Assembly: GCA_017941505.1 (NCBI GenBank)
Contig: JAGAWH010000190.1
Span: forward strand, 1 to 23,237
Direction: 5' to 3'
From: Faecalicoccus sp.
GTDB taxonomy: Bacteria > Bacillota_I > Bacilli_A > Erysipelotrichales > Erysipelotrichaceae
DNA length: 23,237 nt
Below, in pieces: positions 6,642 through 14,643 of the stretch. How positions within the stretch are numbered: the stretch's first letter is position 1; every line of letters begins with the position of its first letter. The notes under the pieces are model-generated. The model ran no database searches and was not told the DNA's origin. It was given only the letters and a program-made list of their open reading frames with translations. The position numbers and the translations under genes are program-made.

Positions 6642-7662
6642 GGATATCTCCTTCTATTACCGGAACCAATTGACTTTCGAAAAAATCGTCTGTAACGGGT
6701 TGGTCATAATTCCAATAAATGAGTTTAACCCCGTTTTTGCGGCAAAGATAATTCTTTTTGCGATCTCTTATAATATTGCTCTGAAGGCCTTGGTCCCCAC
6801 CGAAAAATTCAACCGCTTCGGTGTGCTGTTTGCCCTGGTATTCAATGCCGACATTCTTTTCAGGAATAAAGATATCTAACCTCTGGCCATGAAGCCATGC
6901 AGGCTGGTATTGAAACTTTGCGTTAGGATATTTCTTTTTGACTATCGCATAGGCCTTCTGTTCGGATATCCATCTTGCGTGTGTCTGTCCGTCCTTGATT
7001 AACTTCTCATAGATTTCATCCCGTTTTTGATTGACGAATTCGTGATGCGATTTTAGTAAATCTCTGAGTTTCACATCTTCCATGGAACGAAGAGAGCGAT
7101 ACTGTGGTATGAGATAATTGATTTTCCACATCAGATATTCGATTTGATAAATGCGATTGAACCGCAAGAGAAAAGATGCTGCCGCATCTCCTTTTATTTT
7201 CAAAAAATCATATCCCGCAAAGAAATTCTTTACCGGAAACAACAGTAAATCGATATCACGATATTCCTTTGCAGGAAAAGCAGCATAACAGATATTGTCT
7301 TCGATTTCTAAAGAGGTAGCTGAACGCATTGCGATCGCATGATTGATATCTTCCCGCTTACCTTCCGGATACAAGTACACTATATTCACAAAAGTGTCAT
7401 CTACATTGTCTAATTTGATATATGGACCATACGCTTTAACATCTTCATAGAGTTTGTCGATTTGTTCTTGAAATTCTTTAACGAGCTCCTTTTTTCTTTT
7501 TTGGCAGATTTGATCTTTCTGTCGATGTGTGTATTCACCATCGTTTTCCATCAATTCCATCTCTTTTCGAAATAGATCATTATCAATCTCTAATCCGATA
7601 AAATCCGGTAACCGCCTTATATATTCATCAAAATTCTTTAGTTTTAAAAATGCCTGCTTCAT
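6625..7662 (-). CDS. Protein with C-terminal VSR-like PD-(D/E)XK nuclease domain (first of a pair)
   Basis: The 345-residue protein shares its C-terminal domain with the next gene: Glu235 (SEQKAYAIVKKKYP), Asp263 in RLDIFIP, Glu274 and Gln276 in GIEYQG, His280, FFGG at 287-290, Asp300 and Lys302-303, ending LIYWNYD. The spacing Asp to Glu (11) is identical in both proteins. The N-terminal 230 residues are charged and helical, with a likely coiled-coil part near 45-75, and show no clear similarity to the partner. The Shine-Dalgarno sequence before the ATG at 7660-7662 is weak, so the start could be a little further in. Both active sites look intact, so this is a working pair and not one gene plus a relic. 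Confidence 0.75.
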   Translation of the reverse strand: MKQAFLKLKNFDEYIRRLPDFIGLEIDNDLFRKEMELMENDGEYTHRQKDQICQKRKKELVKEFQEQIDKLYEDVKAYGPYIKLDNVDDTFVNIVYLYPEGKREDINHAIAMRSATSLEIEDNICYAAFPAKEYRDIDLLLFPVKNFFAGYDFLKIKGDAAASFLLRFNRIYQIEYLMWKINYLIPQYRSLRSMEDVKLRDLLKSHHEFVNQKRDEIYEKLIKDGQTHARWISEQKAYAIVKKKYPNAKFQYQPAWLHGQRLDIFIPEKNVGIEYQGKQHTEAVEFFGGDQGLQSNIIRDRKKNYLCRKNGVKLIYWNYDQPVTDDFFESQLVPVIEGDIHVSDS

Positions 7663-7710
7663 GGCATGTTCATAACACCATTTTATGATTTTTTCAATTC
7701 ATAAGCCTGT

Positions 7711-8382
7711 CTACCAAATCAATGGAATCACTTTATACTTTACTTTCTGTTTATATTCCTTATATCCCTCTAAGCCTTTTTCTAAGACCTCTTCTTCATT
7801 TTCAATCCGCTTTGCGATAATCGGGATATATGTCAATAAAATTAAAAAAGATATCGGTGAATTAAGAACAAGACCCATGGACAAAAAGAGAATCAACGTG
7901 GCCGAATACATCGGATGACGGATAATTCCATATAATCCTGTATCGACAACTTTCTGGTTTTCCTGCACCTCTACGGTTCTAGACAAATATGTATTTTCCC
8001 GCAGTACTTCACCAAACATGGCATACGATGCCAGAAACAATACAATCCCAAGATAGACAACCCACTTTGGAAAATGCATCCAGTTAAATCTATAATTGAG
8101 CCCGGCCGTGATGAAAGCCGCAAGAAACATAATGCCGCTTAAGGCAATGACCGTTTTTTGATCATTCTGTTCTTCTTTTGCGTTTAAGCGCTTCTTGAGT
8201 AACTCCGGATTATAGATCATCATGATGATACCGGCTATAAACATCGGAATAAATAAGATAGCCATCAAGATCCATCCGTTTGGATAATGGATCGTTCCGG
8301 CAGGTACAAGCAATAATAATCCCATCAGAATAATTCCGGATATAAATTTTATAATCGCCTGTAAAAATAGTTCCTTAGTCAC
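7711..8382 (-). CDS. Isoprenylcysteine carboxyl methyltransferase (ICMT)-family membrane protein
   Basis: The 223-residue protein has about five hydrophobic segments (near 10-28, 36-56, 78-95, 107-124 and 162-190). After the fourth comes VVDTGLYGIIRHPMYSATL (146-162), the conserved S-adenosylmethionine-binding RHP-x-Y motif of the ICMT/phospholipid-methyltransferase superfamily. The C-terminal IENEEEVL-x4-EGYKEYKQKV-x-Y also matches the family. It should methylate a lipid-like or hydrophobic small-molecule substrate at the membrane; bacterial members have varied substrates. The start codon is GTG (8380-8382) with AAGAGGT 7 bases upstream. It lies between the nuclease pair and the PAP2 gene without an obvious terminator of its own. 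Confidence 0.85.
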   Translation of the reverse strand: MTKELFLQAIIKFISGIILMGLLLLVPAGTIHYPNGWILMAILFIPMFIAGIIMMIYNPELLKKRLNAKEEQNDQKTVIALSGIMFLAAFITAGLNYRFNWMHFPKWVVYLGIVLFLASYAMFGEVLRENTYLSRTVEVQENQKVVDTGLYGIIRHPMYSATLILFLSMGLVLNSPISFLILLTYIPIIAKRIENEEEVLEKGLEGYKEYKQKVKYKVIPLIW

Positions 8383-8422
8383 AATAAATACCTCTTACCT
8401 CCACTATAACAAATTCGAGCAT

Positions 8423-8449
8423 AAAAAAACTTGTTGATTTCAACAAGTT
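8423..8449 (-). terminator. Terminator of the HAD-PAP2 operon
   Basis: On the minus strand AACTTGTTG pairs perfectly with CAACAAGTT around a 4-base loop and is followed by seven T, 2 bases after the PAP2 stop codon. Confidence 0.85.
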
Positions 8450-8451
8450 CA

Positions 8452-9396
8452 TTATTGATTCTCTTTTTCAAAGTATTTCATACACCACGGAAAAATAAAT
8501 GCGATATAGAACATCTGTACAAAGCTTGTAATGACAGTACCGGCAGGACCTGCGATCCATCCTTTAATGGCCGTCATAAGAATTAAGCTGACAACATAAT
8601 ATCCCAATAAGCCAAATGTAGTGCGGGTTACTCTTGTCAACATGGAAACATCGGTAGAGAAACAAACATATTTCCTTTCTAAGATCCATCCAACTAAGAA
8701 GGCTGCACACCAGCCTACCGCTTTAAAGGTGTCATTAGCCATCTTCATGCCATCCACCAATAGATTTCCATTGGCATCGTAATCCATCGGATAGGATTTT
8801 GTAGCTGCATAAATCGCAACCGCAACTGCCAGCCCGACACCGATGCCAACCACCCACATTTCCTTTTCCGGATGAGTGATGATCCAGTTCATCAATTTGA
8901 TCGTAAGCCACATCACAAGCACTCCCACAATACCGCCTACAAGAATATCCTGCGGAGTATGTACGCCCAGATAAATCCGGCTGAATGCGATTAAAACCAC
9001 AACAAGTCCAAAGACAATACGAAGTCCTTTCGGAAGATCTTTTCTTAAGGCACTGCCGCCAAACACAGATGCCCCGTTCATCGTATGGCCGCTGGGAAAA
9101 GAATAACCGGTTGCGGTTGTCATAGAATTACCGTATGGGATAATGCGTGGATCACGAATCCAAGGCCGACATGCGCAAACCGTGACCTTTAAAAATCCGT
9201 TGGCGATTCTGTTTCCACTCCATCCCATCAATATATAGGTTCCAAATTCCTGACTGATGGCCCAATATAGTACTGCCATGAGCACAAGCACCGTATTGAT
9301 TTCGCCAAAAAATGTCATCTTATTTAAAAAATCAGCTAAGATGGCACCGGCTCCGTTCCTAAATTCCTGCAGAAATAACAGTATATCAATATCCAT
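8452..9396 (-). CDS. PAP2-family membrane phosphatase
   Basis: The 314-residue polytopic protein carries all three PAP2 signature blocks: K70-x6-R77-P78, P101-S-G-H104 and S139-R-x3-G-x-H146-x3-D150. His104 and His146 are the acid/base and nucleophilic histidines. Further membrane segments follow to the C-terminus (about residues 165-310), making it longer than the minimal 190-220-residue enzymes. Such enzymes dephosphorylate lipid phosphates such as undecaprenyl pyrophosphate or phosphatidic acid on the outer face of the membrane; which one applies here is not visible. AGGAG lies before the ATG and overlaps the end of the upstream HAD phosphatase, 17 bases away, so the two are co-transcribed. 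Confidence 0.92.
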   Translation of the reverse strand: MDIDILLFLQEFRNGAGAILADFLNKMTFFGEINTVLVLMAVLYWAISQEFGTYILMGWSGNRIANGFLKVTVCACRPWIRDPRIIPYGNSMTTATGYSFPSGHTMNGASVFGGSALRKDLPKGLRIVFGLVVVLIAFSRIYLGVHTPQDILVGGIVGVLVMWLTIKLMNWIITHPEKEMWVVGIGVGLAVAVAIYAATKSYPMDYDANGNLLVDGMKMANDTFKAVGWCAAFLVGWILERKYVCFSTDVSMLTRVTRTTFGLLGYYVVSLILMTAIKGWIAGPAGTVITSFVQMFYIAFIFPWCMKYFEKENQ

Positions 9397-9413
9397 ATTT
9401 CTATCTCCTAAAG

Positions 9414-10184
9414 CTAAATAATATGATAGTGCTGCAGTGCTTTGATAATCCCATCCTCATCTACTGAAGCTGTAATATAATCAGCCTCAGCTTTTAATGA
9501 ATCGGATGCGTTTCCCATCCCTACACCAATATGTGCAAAGTTTATCATATCTATATCATTATCCGCATCTCCAAATGCCATAATTTCATTCCTTTGAATT
9601 TCAAAATATTCTAACATCTGTTCAATACCGTTGACTTTCCCGGACTCTGCAGGAACAATATCGGATGCGTACGCATTCCATCTGGACTCTTTACATCCGG
9701 GCAGCAGATTCACCAGTTTCTCAATCTCTTTAGAATTTGAAAAGACTGTAGCTCCAAATAAATGCTCATTTTGATAAGTTTGGATATCCGGAACCGGTGT
9801 ATGAATCGATTTTTGTGTTTGAATTACTATATCATCTACATAATTGATATACAGTTCTCGATTATTAATCAATACAATAGGAATTTCTTTTTTATTGAAA
9901 GCTTCCACCAATTTTGATGTGTCTTCTTTCGATAAAGGATTTTCATAAATCACTTGAAAATCTTTGTCATAACAGATCTGACCGGTTAAGGTAACATAGC
10001 CATCAAAGGGATAATCATGTAAAGGTAAATCATTAAATTCACTGATATGCCTTCCGGTTGCGATAAATAGTAAAATGCCCTTCTTCTGAAGTTCTTTAAA
10101 AACATTCAGTACACCATCCGGAATATCGGAAAGCGTATGCGATACCAGGGTACCATCAATATCAAAAAATATTGCCTTAATCAT
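9414..10184 (-). CDS. Cof-type HAD-IIB sugar-phosphate/flavin phosphatase
   Basis: The 256-residue protein starts MIKAIFFDIDGTL with the nucleophile Asp8 and acid/base Asp10. It continues with motif II LFIATGR and the metal-binding motif IV GDADNDIDMI near residue 211. The large cap between motifs II and III is of the IIB type. Family members remove phosphate from sugar phosphates, FMN or related metabolites in the cytoplasm with Mg2+. AGGGAGG lies upstream of the start. It is the upstream partner of the PAP2 phosphatase gene. Confidence 0.92.
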   Translation of the reverse strand: MIKAIFFDIDGTLVSHTLSDIPDGVLNVFKELQKKGILLFIATGRHISEFNDLPLHDYPFDGYVTLTGQICYDKDFQVIYENPLSKEDTSKLVEAFNKKEIPIVLINNRELYINYVDDIVIQTQKSIHTPVPDIQTYQNEHLFGATVFSNSKEIEKLVNLLPGCKESRWNAYASDIVPAESGKVNGIEQMLEYFEIQRNEIMAFGDADNDIDMINFAHIGVGMGNASDSLKAEADYITASVDEDGIIKALQHYHII

Positions 10185-10226
10185 CGTCTTCCTCCCTCCT
10201 TCAGGTAATTAGTCCCTTAACAATTC

Positions 10227-10248
10227 AAAAACCGGATCAAAGTCCGGT
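10227..10248 (-). terminator. Terminator of the ABM-fold gene
   Basis: On the minus strand ACCGGA pairs with TCCGGT around a 6-base loop, followed by T, 5 bases after the stop codon at 10254. Confidence 0.75.
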
Positions 10249-10253
10249 ATGAT

Positions 10254-10538
10254 TTAGAAATTATATTTATCAATATCTACACTTGTGCAATATTGCTGCT
10301 TCAGTGCCTGCAGCTTTGCGAACGTTTCGGTTTGACAATGTGCCTGCTGAAGTTCAGGGGTTTGCCATGTCTCTACTAAAAGTAAATCATCTTCTGCTTC
10401 AGCCGCAAAATAGTAATCATATCGAATATTTCCTTCTTCGTTATTGGAATTGGCTCTGACACCTAAATCACATAAAGCCTGATAAAAGGCATCTCTTTGC
10501 CCCGGTTTACAATGATATGTAACATTCCATGTAAGCAT
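10254..10538 (-). CDS. Antibiotic biosynthesis monooxygenase (ABM)-fold protein
   Basis: The 94-residue protein has the small dimeric alpha-beta barrel pattern: MLTWNVTYHCKPGQRDAFYQAL, then IRYDYYFAAEAEDDLLLVETWQ, then a helix with QTETFAKLQAL. These proteins act as cofactor-free monooxygenases or quinone/heme-handling enzymes; the substrate here is unknown. The frame opens ten codons earlier, but AGGAGGG lies 6 bases before the ATG at 10536-10538, so I start there. It has its own promoter and terminator. Confidence 0.85.
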   Translation of the reverse strand: MLTWNVTYHCKPGQRDAFYQALCDLGVRANSNNEEGNIRYDYYFAAEAEDDLLLVETWQTPELQQAHCQTETFAKLQALKQQYCTSVDIDKYNF

Positions 10539-10585
10539 TTTGTTCCCTCCTAATAGTATGCATTCCATCCATTATTTCTAATCGT

Positions 10586-10614
10586 ATTATGACAAAGTTT
10601 CTATATAATTCCAA
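10586..10614 (-). promoter_or_regulatory. Promoter of the ABM-fold gene
   Basis: On the minus strand TTGGAA (10609-10614) and CATAAT (10586-10591) are spaced by 17 bases, 47 bases before the chosen start codon. Confidence 0.5.
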
Positions 10615-10624
10615 ATATAATGAA

Positions 10625-11062
10625 TTATAAAGCTTTTTCCATACGGATACAGTCAAAGGTATCCCCATGGATAATAGTTGGATCAGTGATCACATATCCC
10701 AACTTCTTATAGAAATCTACTGCTACATCCCGACTTTCAATCACAGCTTTGCGATATCCAAGCTCAGAAAGCCAGGCTTCCATTTCATTGATAACTCTCT
10801 GCCCTAATCGTTTGCCGCGATATTCAGGTAAAACAACAACTCTTCCGATCATCGCTGACTCATCATCTAAAGGATAAAACCGACAGGTTGCGACCGGAAA
10901 ATTATCATCCAATAAGACGATATATTTTGTATCCGGTGTATCGTGTTCATCAAATTCACGCTCAAGAGTGATTCCATGTTGTCTTGCCATACCCTGAATG
11001 CGAACATAATATGCCCCAGCCTGCTGCCATGTCTTACTTGCTCGAATAACCTGTATATTCAT
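10625..11062 (-). CDS. GNAT-family N-acetyltransferase
   Basis: The 145-residue protein shows the GNAT acetyl-CoA site: strand IGRVVVLPEYRG (72-83) with R82-G-K-R-L-G87 forming the pyrophosphate loop, then the helix QRVINEMEAWLSELG. Motif B follows as IESRDVAVDFYKKLGYV (108-124). The substrate amine is unknown. It lies 19 bases after the stop of the large hydrolase gene, with AAGGAAG before the ATG, and is probably co-transcribed with it. Confidence 0.92.
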   Translation of the reverse strand: MNIQVIRASKTWQQAGAYYVRIQGMARQHGITLEREFDEHDTPDTKYIVLLDDNFPVATCRFYPLDDESAMIGRVVVLPEYRGKRLGQRVINEMEAWLSELGYRKAVIESRDVAVDFYKKLGYVITDPTIIHGDTFDCIRMEKAL

Positions 11063-11081
11063 ATCGATTCTTCCTTCACAT

Positions 11082-12647
11082 TCATTCTTTCTCTTCCAAA
11101 GTCTTTTTTATTACAGATACAAATTCTTCTGGAGAAGCATTTTGCGGATTGTGTCCGCAATCATCCATCAAAATAAAGTCTTTTCGAGGCGCTGATATAT
11201 CATCCATATACTTTTCAATCAATTCTACCGGACATGTCCAATCCTTTGAACCGGAAATAAAAGTGACCGGAACTTGATATTCCATGTTGGTTTCATAAGC
11301 ATCAAAAGACATCATATAGTCAAATAAAGGTTTATTTAAATCAAAATATTGTTCTAATGAAAACATTTGTTTCAAAAACCATTTTAAATCATCCATCCCA
11401 AAATAAGGAGAGGATATGCCCTGCCATAAAGTGTTTGCCTGTTTACCGGTGTCGTGATACTTAGAGACTGTATTTCGTAATGCCAGCGTATTTTTCAAGG
11501 ATGGATCCTTTTCAAACAATGCATAAGCCTGTTCCATTTCATCGGTATCATCACCTGCAGCTTTTGCCTGATTCAACCCATCTTGATAACTTAATCTCTC
11601 TCCATCCTTTATAGAAACAACCTGGCTGATGGCAATAAAATGGGAAACTTTATCCGGATGCGCAAGCACATATTGGCTGCCTAAAATAGAACCGTAAGAA
11701 TGTCCCATGATGATGACCTTATCCTGTCCAAACCGTCTACAGATATAATCCACCAGCTCATCTAAATCTTCTAACGCCTGATCGAAATTAACAGTATGAT
11801 TCTCCGGATCTAAGGATTGGTTTTGATAATAGGTTCTTCCGGCACCTCTTTGATCCCATCCAACAATTGTATAGTCATCCATCAATTCATCCGCAAAGGG
11901 ATACATAACCATGGTGTCCGGACCACCCGGTCCCCCATGTAAATAAATAATCACCGGATTGGAGACATCTTTTCCTGTCATAAGAATGTATTGTTTCTGA
12001 CCGCCGATATCGATATAAGCCTGTTGGTCAACTCCATTAAAAAAGTTTGACTGATGTTTAATAAACTCGAAATTACGGGCACCGATGGAAATAATAATGA
12101 TCGAGAAAAATAGAATCATAAATACAGCTGCTACCCATCTTAAGATCTGTCTCGTAATGGAAGTATTGTTTGGAGATGGTTCTGTTTCTTTTTTATGCTG
12201 CAAATGGATTCCGATATGTCCGAACCCCAAAATAATGGTTGCGATAATTAACCATATATTTATTCCATAAATACCGAGAAGAAAGAATGCCAACACAGGA
12301 AGCGTTGCTCCGGCTACAGGAAAACCGCAGAAGCTGCTGTATTGGTCCTGCATGGTTTTTTCACTTTTAAAGTATCGAATCCAATATAGTTCATACAAAA
12401 TCATCAAACAAAATGAAAGTACCAGCCATAAACACCATAAAGTCCAGGGACGAAGATTAAAATCGGAAAACACCAATACAATGGCACTGACCAGAACTTC
12501 ACCGGCTCTCTCAAATGCCAAAAGTATCTTATTTTCATTTTTCACATATAACTCATAATCCTTTGGTTTATTGTTAGCCCATTTTATATTGGGAATCATC
12601 AACATCATCAAATATATGAGTCCGACATAAGAAAATCCAAAACGCAT
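11082..12647 (-). CDS. Membrane-anchored alpha/beta hydrolase, prolyl-aminopeptidase (S33)-like
   Basis: The 521-residue protein begins with about five transmembrane segments (near residues 4-18, 48-60, 68-88, 112-142 and 168-188). A complete S33-type hydrolase domain follows: oxyanion-hole HGGPGG at about 237-242, GWDQRGAGRT at 263-271, nucleophile elbow G-H-S317-Y-G, Asp469 in SGSKDW and His499 in DCGHNPQ. The HGGPGG and WDQRGAG blocks are typical of proline iminopeptidases. With five membrane passes after a short N-terminus, the catalytic domain may be outside the cell; the topology needs prediction. The first in-frame ATG (12651-12653) touches the GGAGG, so the ATG 6 bases later is the better start. 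Confidence 0.88.
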   Translation of the reverse strand: MRFGFSYVGLIYLMMLMIPNIKWANNKPKDYELYVKNENKILLAFERAGEVLVSAIVLVFSDFNLRPWTLWCLWLVLSFCLMILYELYWIRYFKSEKTMQDQYSSFCGFPVAGATLPVLAFFLLGIYGINIWLIIATIILGFGHIGIHLQHKKETEPSPNNTSITRQILRWVAAVFMILFFSIIIISIGARNFEFIKHQSNFFNGVDQQAYIDIGGQKQYILMTGKDVSNPVIIYLHGGPGGPDTMVMYPFADELMDDYTIVGWDQRGAGRTYYQNQSLDPENHTVNFDQALEDLDELVDYICRRFGQDKVIIMGHSYGSILGSQYVLAHPDKVSHFIAISQVVSIKDGERLSYQDGLNQAKAAGDDTDEMEQAYALFEKDPSLKNTLALRNTVSKYHDTGKQANTLWQGISSPYFGMDDLKWFLKQMFSLEQYFDLNKPLFDYMMSFDAYETNMEYQVPVTFISGSKDWTCPVELIEKYMDDISAPRKDFILMDDCGHNPQNASPEEFVSVIKKTLEEKE

Positions 12648-12670
12648 GTTCATCCTCCCCTATTAACATA

Positions 12671-12695
12671 AAAGACTCCGTCAAAGAAGTCTTTA
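12671..12695 (-). terminator. Weak terminator of the FRG-domain gene
   Basis: AAAGACT and AGTCTTT form a 7-base stem around a 10-base loop overlapping the FRG stop codon. On the minus strand only a short T run (TTTT) follows, so termination may be partial. Confidence 0.45.
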
Positions 12696-13508
12696 AATCA
12701 CATAATAATGCCGTTTCAACCATTGCGAAAGGCCATCAAGTCCCGGATAGGATGTCCGCTCATTGATGTTCATCTGATCGAGCATATCGCGAATACGCCA
12801 GACAAGATCTTTTTCAATCACATATTTGACGGTCTTTTCGGTATGATCATTCAACCATCTTTCAATGGAATAGGAGCCATCCGATGGTTCAATACCTTCC
12901 GGAATAATCGCAAAGTTGGCATATTGGTTGACAATTCTTTCATCGATTGAAGGCGGCTCCAGTAACACCATAGCCTGGTCTTTCATGCTTTGATCATAAC
13001 CAGCTAATGACCTCGTGCATTTTTGAAGCATTTCTACCGTAAATAAATATGCTCTTTCATCCTCCAGCACCTTTTTATAATCTGCCGGAAGCTTGCTGTT
13101 GATCTCATCGATATCGATCTTCCAGAGAACAACCCGTCTTTTACCCAGCTTTTCCGGATCATTGCTCGTGGCAAAGTGTAAACCAATCAAAGGAGAATAT
13201 GTCCAGTCCAACATTCTTGTCGGTAAGCCATGATGCTGACCGATGATCAATTGACGCCATACCGAATGCATAAGCTGCGGATCTTCAAAAGATGCGTATT
13301 TGGTAAAGCTTCTTAAAATGGTAAGCTCTAATTCACTTTTCTTATAATGGCAGTTTCGATACAAACTTGTGGATAACTCCCATTTTTCATTATTTAATCC
13401 TTTATAGAGGCAGTTGGACCTATATCTTCCGACACTTTCATCCAGTTCCTGATCAAAGATAATCGGACCCAGCTCCTCCAGTTTTGTGATATGTTTCACT
13501 GTAATCAT
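12693..13508 (-). CDS. FRG-domain protein
   Basis: The 271-residue protein has the FRG domain: a YRSNCLYKG segment (29-37; the family usually has F/Y-R-G and here it is Y-K-G), SLYRN at 48-52, and the diagnostic GQHHGLPTRMLDWTYSPL (90-107) followed by GLHFATSND. FRG domains are found in phage- and defence-linked proteins and in uncharacterised bacterial proteins; biochemical function is not settled. The frame extends 46 codons upstream, but that part runs through a terminator and a promoter, while AGGGG lies before the ATG at 13506-13508. It is a single gene downstream of the lipoprotein terminator. Confidence 0.88.
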   Translation of the reverse strand: MITVKHITKLEELGPIIFDQELDESVGRYRSNCLYKGLNNEKWELSTSLYRNCHYKKSELELTILRSFTKYASFEDPQLMHSVWRQLIIGQHHGLPTRMLDWTYSPLIGLHFATSNDPEKLGKRRVVLWKIDIDEINSKLPADYKKVLEDERAYLFTVEMLQKCTRSLAGYDQSMKDQAMVLLEPPSIDERIVNQYANFAIIPEGIEPSDGSYSIERWLNDHTEKTVKYVIEKDLVWRIRDMLDQMNINERTSYPGLDGLSQWLKRHYYVI

Positions 13509-13539
13509 CGTGTTTCCCCTTTTCCGGTTTATCATCTTT

Positions 13540-13568
13540 ATCGTACGAGATACCCTTCTCAATTTCAA
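13540..13568 (-). promoter_or_regulatory. Promoter of the FRG-domain gene
   Basis: On the minus strand TTGAAA (13563-13568) and TACGAT (13540-13545) are spaced by 17 bases and lie between the upstream gene's terminator and the chosen FRG start codon. Confidence 0.5.
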
Positions 13569-13593
13569 TATTTTCTCTGCCTTCAGACAAATT

Positions 13594-13625
13594 AAAAAGC
13601 ACCTTTTTGATATAAAAAGATGCTT
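13594..13625 (-). terminator. Terminator of the lipoprotein gene
   Basis: On the minus strand AAGCATCTTTTT pairs with AAAAAGGTGCTT (12 pairs, one G-T) around a 5-base loop and runs into T. It starts 10 bases after the lipoprotein stop codon. Confidence 0.85.
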
Positions 13626-13635
13626 AGAAGATAAA

Positions 13636-14268
13636 TTACTCGGCAAGGCCTAATTCGACATAGAGACGATAGTTTTCATCATATAAACCGACTACGGCAT
13701 CCATTCCTAAATTCGGGGCAAATGCCTTCTGAACGACAACAGCCCATGATCCATACTTTTCATACAGCTGATCCGGGGTTGGTCCCTCTTCATGTCCATA
13801 TGTTTCCAAATTACTCTTTTTCATCGCTTCCAGAGCTTCCGGGTCATCCGCATTAGCTTCCCAGCGAAGTCGATTTCGCTCGGCAGATACAGCCCGGGCA
13901 ATCTCTTCTGTAGATGCTCCTTCATCACGCATTTCATAGATCATATCGGTCATGGAAGCCATAGATTCATGATACTCCCGCCTTGTCTGCTGGGCTTCGG
14001 CTACAAATTCTTCGTCGCTCCAGTCATACTTTGCATACTCGCCCAACCTTTGGGAATTAGGGTCAGGAGCAAACCCATATACGGCATCCGGATCTACTAC
14101 AATATCTTTCATTGCCTCCGGATTTTCTGTTGGGTCATGTTTATAGTGGAAAGTTTCTTTCTCTGTCTGTTCAACAGGTGTTTCATTTCCTGAATTATTG
14201 TCTGTTTTACTACAGCCGCAAAGTGAAATCACACAGCTTACAATTAACAGATATTTTAAAATTCGCAT
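13636..14268 (-). CDS. Putative lipoprotein of unknown function
   Basis: The 210-residue protein starts with a lipoprotein signal peptide: MRILKYLLIVSCVISLCGC, with Cys19 as the lipid-modified residue. A polar linker follows (residues 20-45). The rest is acidic and helical, with a repeated-looking style of short motifs: DPDAVYGFAPDP (about 58-69), KYDWSDEEFVAEA, RREYHESM, ARAVSAERNRLRWE, NLETYGHEEGPTPDQLYEKYG and KAFAPNLGMDA. I have an impression that such YGF-PDP/YDW/GPTPDQLYEKYGSW segments recur in cell-surface proteins of gut Firmicutes, but I cannot name a family. AAGGAG lies 8 bases before the ATG. It should be anchored outside the cell. Confidence 0.82.
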   Translation of the reverse strand: MRILKYLLIVSCVISLCGCSKTDNNSGNETPVEQTEKETFHYKHDPTENPEAMKDIVVDPDAVYGFAPDPNSQRLGEYAKYDWSDEEFVAEAQQTRREYHESMASMTDMIYEMRDEGASTEEIARAVSAERNRLRWEANADDPEALEAMKKSNLETYGHEEGPTPDQLYEKYGSWAVVVQKAFAPNLGMDAVVGLYDENYRLYVELGLAE

Positions 14269-14288
14269 ATTTTATACTCCTTATTTGA

Positions 14289-14341
14289 CTGCCTTTCAGG
14301 CAGACGTAATGTTAGTATAATTGTTTTTTATTCAGATACAA
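14289..14341 (-). promoter_or_regulatory. Promoter and leader hairpin of the lipoprotein gene
   Basis: On the minus strand TTGTAT (14336-14341) and TATACT (14314-14319) are spaced by 16 bases. The leader then contains a 6-base hairpin CTGCCT-TTC-AGGCAG (about 14289-14303) about 13 bases before the AAGGAG Shine-Dalgarno sequence. The hairpin could affect mRNA stability; nothing shows a ligand site. The remainder of 14342-14445 is A+T-rich with the ribosome site AGGAAGGTG for the plus-strand gene. Confidence 0.45.
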
Positions 14342-14445
14342 TCAAATGGTTTGCGACAATTTACCTCTTTTCTATCTGTTTATATTGGATTTGAAATAGG
14401 ACATTTTTTTTAGTATCCTTTTTATGATGTTAGGAAGGTGAAAAT

Positions 14446-14643
14446 ATGGATTTACTTAACAGACTCGAGAACATTGAAGACAAGTTCTTTGATATAAATG
14501 CTGCCGATCAAATCGTAACGATTTATCTTCAATACGATAAGGTATCGGATCTCTTAAATCCCAACTTTAAATCCAAACAGCCTATGGTCAACGGTGATTT
14601 ATTGGAGATGAGTGACATACTCCCACCACCTGCACAATGTTAA
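14446..14643 (+). pseudogene. 5' fragment of a membrane-protein gene split by the IS605-type element
   Basis: The frame starts with ATG after AGGAAGGTG and gives 55 native codons (to about 14610): MDLLNRLENIEDKFFDINAAD onward, ending GDLLEM. It then enters the insertion sequence, adds SDILPPPAQC from element DNA and stops. Up to the junction it is an ordinary soluble, acidic N-terminus. The rest of the gene lies at 16340-16762. Joining the two flanks gives a continuous frame of about 195 codons. I do not recognise the family of the intact protein. Confidence 0.85.

Noticed and set aside
13509..13646. 46-codon upstream extension of the FRG gene
   Set aside because: It runs through the lipoprotein terminator and a promoter with 17-base spacing, and the start at 13508 has a good Shine-Dalgarno sequence.
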